From Streptomyces sp. ISL-1 (GTDB taxonomy: Bacteria; Actinomycetota; Actinomycetes; Streptomycetales; Streptomycetaceae), in NCBI RefSeq assembly GCF_018614585.1, contig NZ_JAGGOI010000029.1, forward strand, positions 124,001-188,000: a stretch of DNA of 64,000 bases, read 5' to 3'. The position numbers and the translations under genes are program-made. Positions 62,219 through 64,000 of the stretch are shown piece by piece (position 1 is the first letter of the stretch; each line of letters starts with the position of its first letter). Below the pieces are notes generated by a model that was given only the letters and a program-made list of their open reading frames with translations, was not told where the DNA came from and did no database searches.

Positions 62219-64000
62219 ATGCAGAATCCCCGTACTTCGGGTCCCGTCCCTCCTCCCCGTACCGGTCTCAGCTCCGGGGACTCCGACGAAGGTCTCGCGG
62301 CGGCACTACGGGCCGGCGGGGCGACGGGCGAGGCCCGCGCCGTAGCGGTGGTGCTGGCGAGGCACTGGCAACCGGTGTTCGACTATGCGTCGATCTGCGC
62401 CCCTTCGGCCCGGGCGGCGTCCATGCTCGCCACCGCGGCCTCCCACAAGGTCTTGGAAAACCTGCGGCAGGCCCGGACGACCGCGGCGCTTCGTCCGCTT
62501 CTCTTGATGACTGCCCGTCAAATCGGCAAGGCGTGGGCGGCGGACGAGCGCATCACCGCGCTACCCGAACTCCAGAATCCGGACACCGGACACGCCGTGC
62601 CTGTCGACATGTTCACTATCCCGGAGAATCGGGGGCTGATCGCGCGGGCTTTCCAGGCAATGCCGGACGCCGCTCAATGTCTGCTGTGGCACGTCGAGGT
62701 CGAGGGGGAGGGTATATCCGTACCGGCGGGTTTGCTGGCCGTCGACCCCCGTGGCGCCGCGGCCCAGCTCGAACAGGCGCGTGAAATCCTTCGGGAAGGC
62801 TGCCTGCGGGCCCATCTGGAACTCGCCCCGGACATGGAATGCCGTCACTACAACCGGCTGCTGGACATATCCCTGCGCCGTGGCGGACCGCTGATCCCCG
62901 ACATCCAGGCGCATCTGGCGGAGTGTCAGCACTGTCGCTACGGCGCCGAACAGCTCAACCAGGCCGACGGCCGGCTCGCGCTCCTGCTGGCCGAAGGCGT
63001 GCTCGGCCCGGCCGCCCGGCCCTACCTCGACTCGCGGCCCGCCCGCAGCAATGCCCGCCCCCGGACGGCCAGAACGGTCCCGGTGCCCAGCGCGGTCCGC
63101 GGCGCCGGCCGTCACTCGCGGGGCGGTCGTCCGCGCTCGCTGCCCCGCGTCACCTTCCAGGGCCGCCCCCTGTCGCTGTCCCACCGCGGGCGCGGAGCCG
63201 TCGTCACCGGCCTCGGGGTCGTGACCGGCCTGCTCGTCGTCGCGGCCGTCGTCACCGAGCTCTGGCCGGAAGACGACAGCCATGCGGGACCGGCCATCCC
63301 GAGCGGCTCCGTCAGCGCGGTCCCCGCCCCCGGATCCCAGCTGCCCTCCAGCCCCGCACCGCAGCCGTCGACCACCTCCGCGGCGCTTCCCACGGGCCCG
63401 CTCAGCACCAGACTGCGCAACGTCGACTCCGCCCTGTGCCTCGACATCCTCGACCGCATGGCACAACTCGGCGCCGAGGCGACGATGGCGCCCTGCTCCA
63501 GCTCCGTGACCCAGCAGTGGGTGTACGAGAACGACGGCCTGCTGCGCAGCGCCGCCGCCCCCGAACTGTGCCTCAACTCCCATGAGCTGGACGGTGTGAT
63601 GGTCCTCGCTCTGTGTGCGGACCCGGCGGCGGCCAACGCCGCGGACGTACGCTACGACCTGACGATCCAGGGCGATGTGATTCCGCGCTGGAACGACGGA
63701 CTGGCCGTCGTCCCCACCGCCGCGCAGACCGGAGCGACCGTGGTGGTCAAGGTCCGGGACGGCTCATTGGCGCAGCGCTGGGCCACAGACAACGTTGCCG
63801 TCGGCTCGCCCAGGACCCGGCAGAGCGCTGATTCGGGAAATCCGCCCGCCGAGGAGGTCAACACCTCTCCCTCGGACGGCAAACCCGCGCCGCCCGTGGG
63901 CACGGGTGCGGTGCCGGATCCCCATTCCACGGCCCGGCACGGTGAGGACCCCCGGTCCGATGTCCGCCGCGCCGGAGAGGACGGGTCCGGATCCGGCCCG
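62219..64000 (+). CDS. ECF-sigma-like / zinc motif / TM / ricin-domain protein (partial)
   Basis: A continuous frame of 594 codons to the window edge, without a stop. Start ATG 62219 has GGAAAGA upstream. Residues about 22-115 resemble an ECF sigma region 2 (ARHWQPVFDYASICAPSARA, then SHKVLENLRQARTTAALRPL); His232-x3-Cys236-x2-Cys239 is the anti-sigma zinc motif. A membrane helix is at about 325-347, followed by a Ser/Pro linker and a ricin-type beta-trefoil (about 395-520) with QQW and QRW motifs. This is a membrane protein linking an outside sugar-binding domain with an inside regulatory half; function inferred. Confidence 0.85.
   Translation, partial: MQNPRTSGPVPPPRTGLSSGDSDEGLAAALRAGGATGEARAVAVVLARHWQPVFDYASICAPSARAASMLATAASHKVLENLRQARTTAALRPLLLMTARQIGKAWAADERITALPELQNPDTGHAVPVDMFTIPENRGLIARAFQAMPDAAQCLLWHVEVEGEGISVPAGLLAVDPRGAAAQLEQAREILREGCLRAHLELAPDMECRHYNRLLDISLRRGGPLIPDIQAHLAECQHCRYGAEQLNQADGRLALLLAEGVLGPAARPYLDSRPARSNARPRTARTVPVPSAVRGAGRHSRGGRPRSLPRVTFQGRPLSLSHRGRGAVVTGLGVVTGLLVVAAVVTELWPEDDSHAGPAIPSGSVSAVPAPGSQLPSSPAPQPSTTSAALPTGPLSTRLRNVDSALCLDILDRMAQLGAEATMAPCSSSVTQQWVYENDGLLRSAAAPELCLNSHELDGVMVLALCADPAAANAADVRYDLTIQGDVIPRWNDGLAVVPTAAQTGATVVVKVRDGSLAQRWATDNVAVGSPRTRQSADSGNPPAEEVNTSPSDGKPAPPVGTGAVPDPHSTARHGEDPRSDVRRAGEDGSGSGP

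Overview
The window looks like chromosomal core DNA of a Streptomyces or close relative. It is very GC-rich, with GC in almost every third codon position and many GTG starts. It carries family-typical genes (Zur/ZnuABC, pyruvate phosphate dikinase, AfsR-like ATPase regulators, class F sortase, Hrd-type sigma factor) and many Tat-dependent secreted proteins. From memory, the gene order resembles the S. coelicolor segment between uppS/zur/glyS and nirB, the SoxR-controlled FMN reductase, nasA, dnaG and hrdA.

Left part (1-24 kb): the end of uppS faces a zinc-uptake operon (znuA-znuC-znuB-zur, minus strand) preceded by two Zur-box-like 15-mers. glyS is divergent from it. Then come small proteins, an aldo/keto reductase-TetR pair behind an 18-bp-arm palindrome, an MFS pump divergent from an MmyB-type regulator, a secreted propeller-like protein with an intradiol dioxygenase, an MFS pump with an ATPase-LuxR regulator, dusB, ppdK, an ArsR-type regulator and a PhoX-like phosphatase with a PHO-box-like triplet.

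Middle part (24-51 kb): nitrate assimilation dominates. An FAD reductase, nirB and nirD form one translationally coupled operon. nasA and a sirohydrochlorin chelatase lie 7-10 kb away, and all three transcription units carry GlnR-like upstream spacing patterns. Between them are a glutamine methyltransferase-like gene, a TSUP permease, a class F sortase with a membrane-anchored secreted partner, a SoxR-box FMN reductase, cutA and others. dgt, a ferredoxin-reductase-like protein, dnaG and an hrdA-like sigma gene follow, then a heterodimeric ABC exporter and a xylulokinase.

Right part (51-64 kb): two tandem tRNA-Asn genes and a CAU-anticodon tRNA lead into a 5.25-kb segment flanked by 228-bp near-identical direct repeats that start inside that tRNA. 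The segment holds a VapBC-type toxin-antitoxin pair, a mercury module (MerB-like lyase with an in-frame TAG, MerR regulator with a perfect palindrome) and decayed DNA. The right repeat also ends in a scar of the vapC tail, suggesting a collapsed second copy. Beyond it are a GAF-SpoIIE phosphatase divergent from a TetR-hydrolase operon (two identical 16-bp palindrome cores), fragments of a PHB depolymerase and a molybdate transporter with an intact molbindin, and a long open gene running off the right edge that combines an ECF-sigma-like region, an H-x3-C-x2-C anti-sigma-like motif, a membrane helix and a ricin-type lectin domain.
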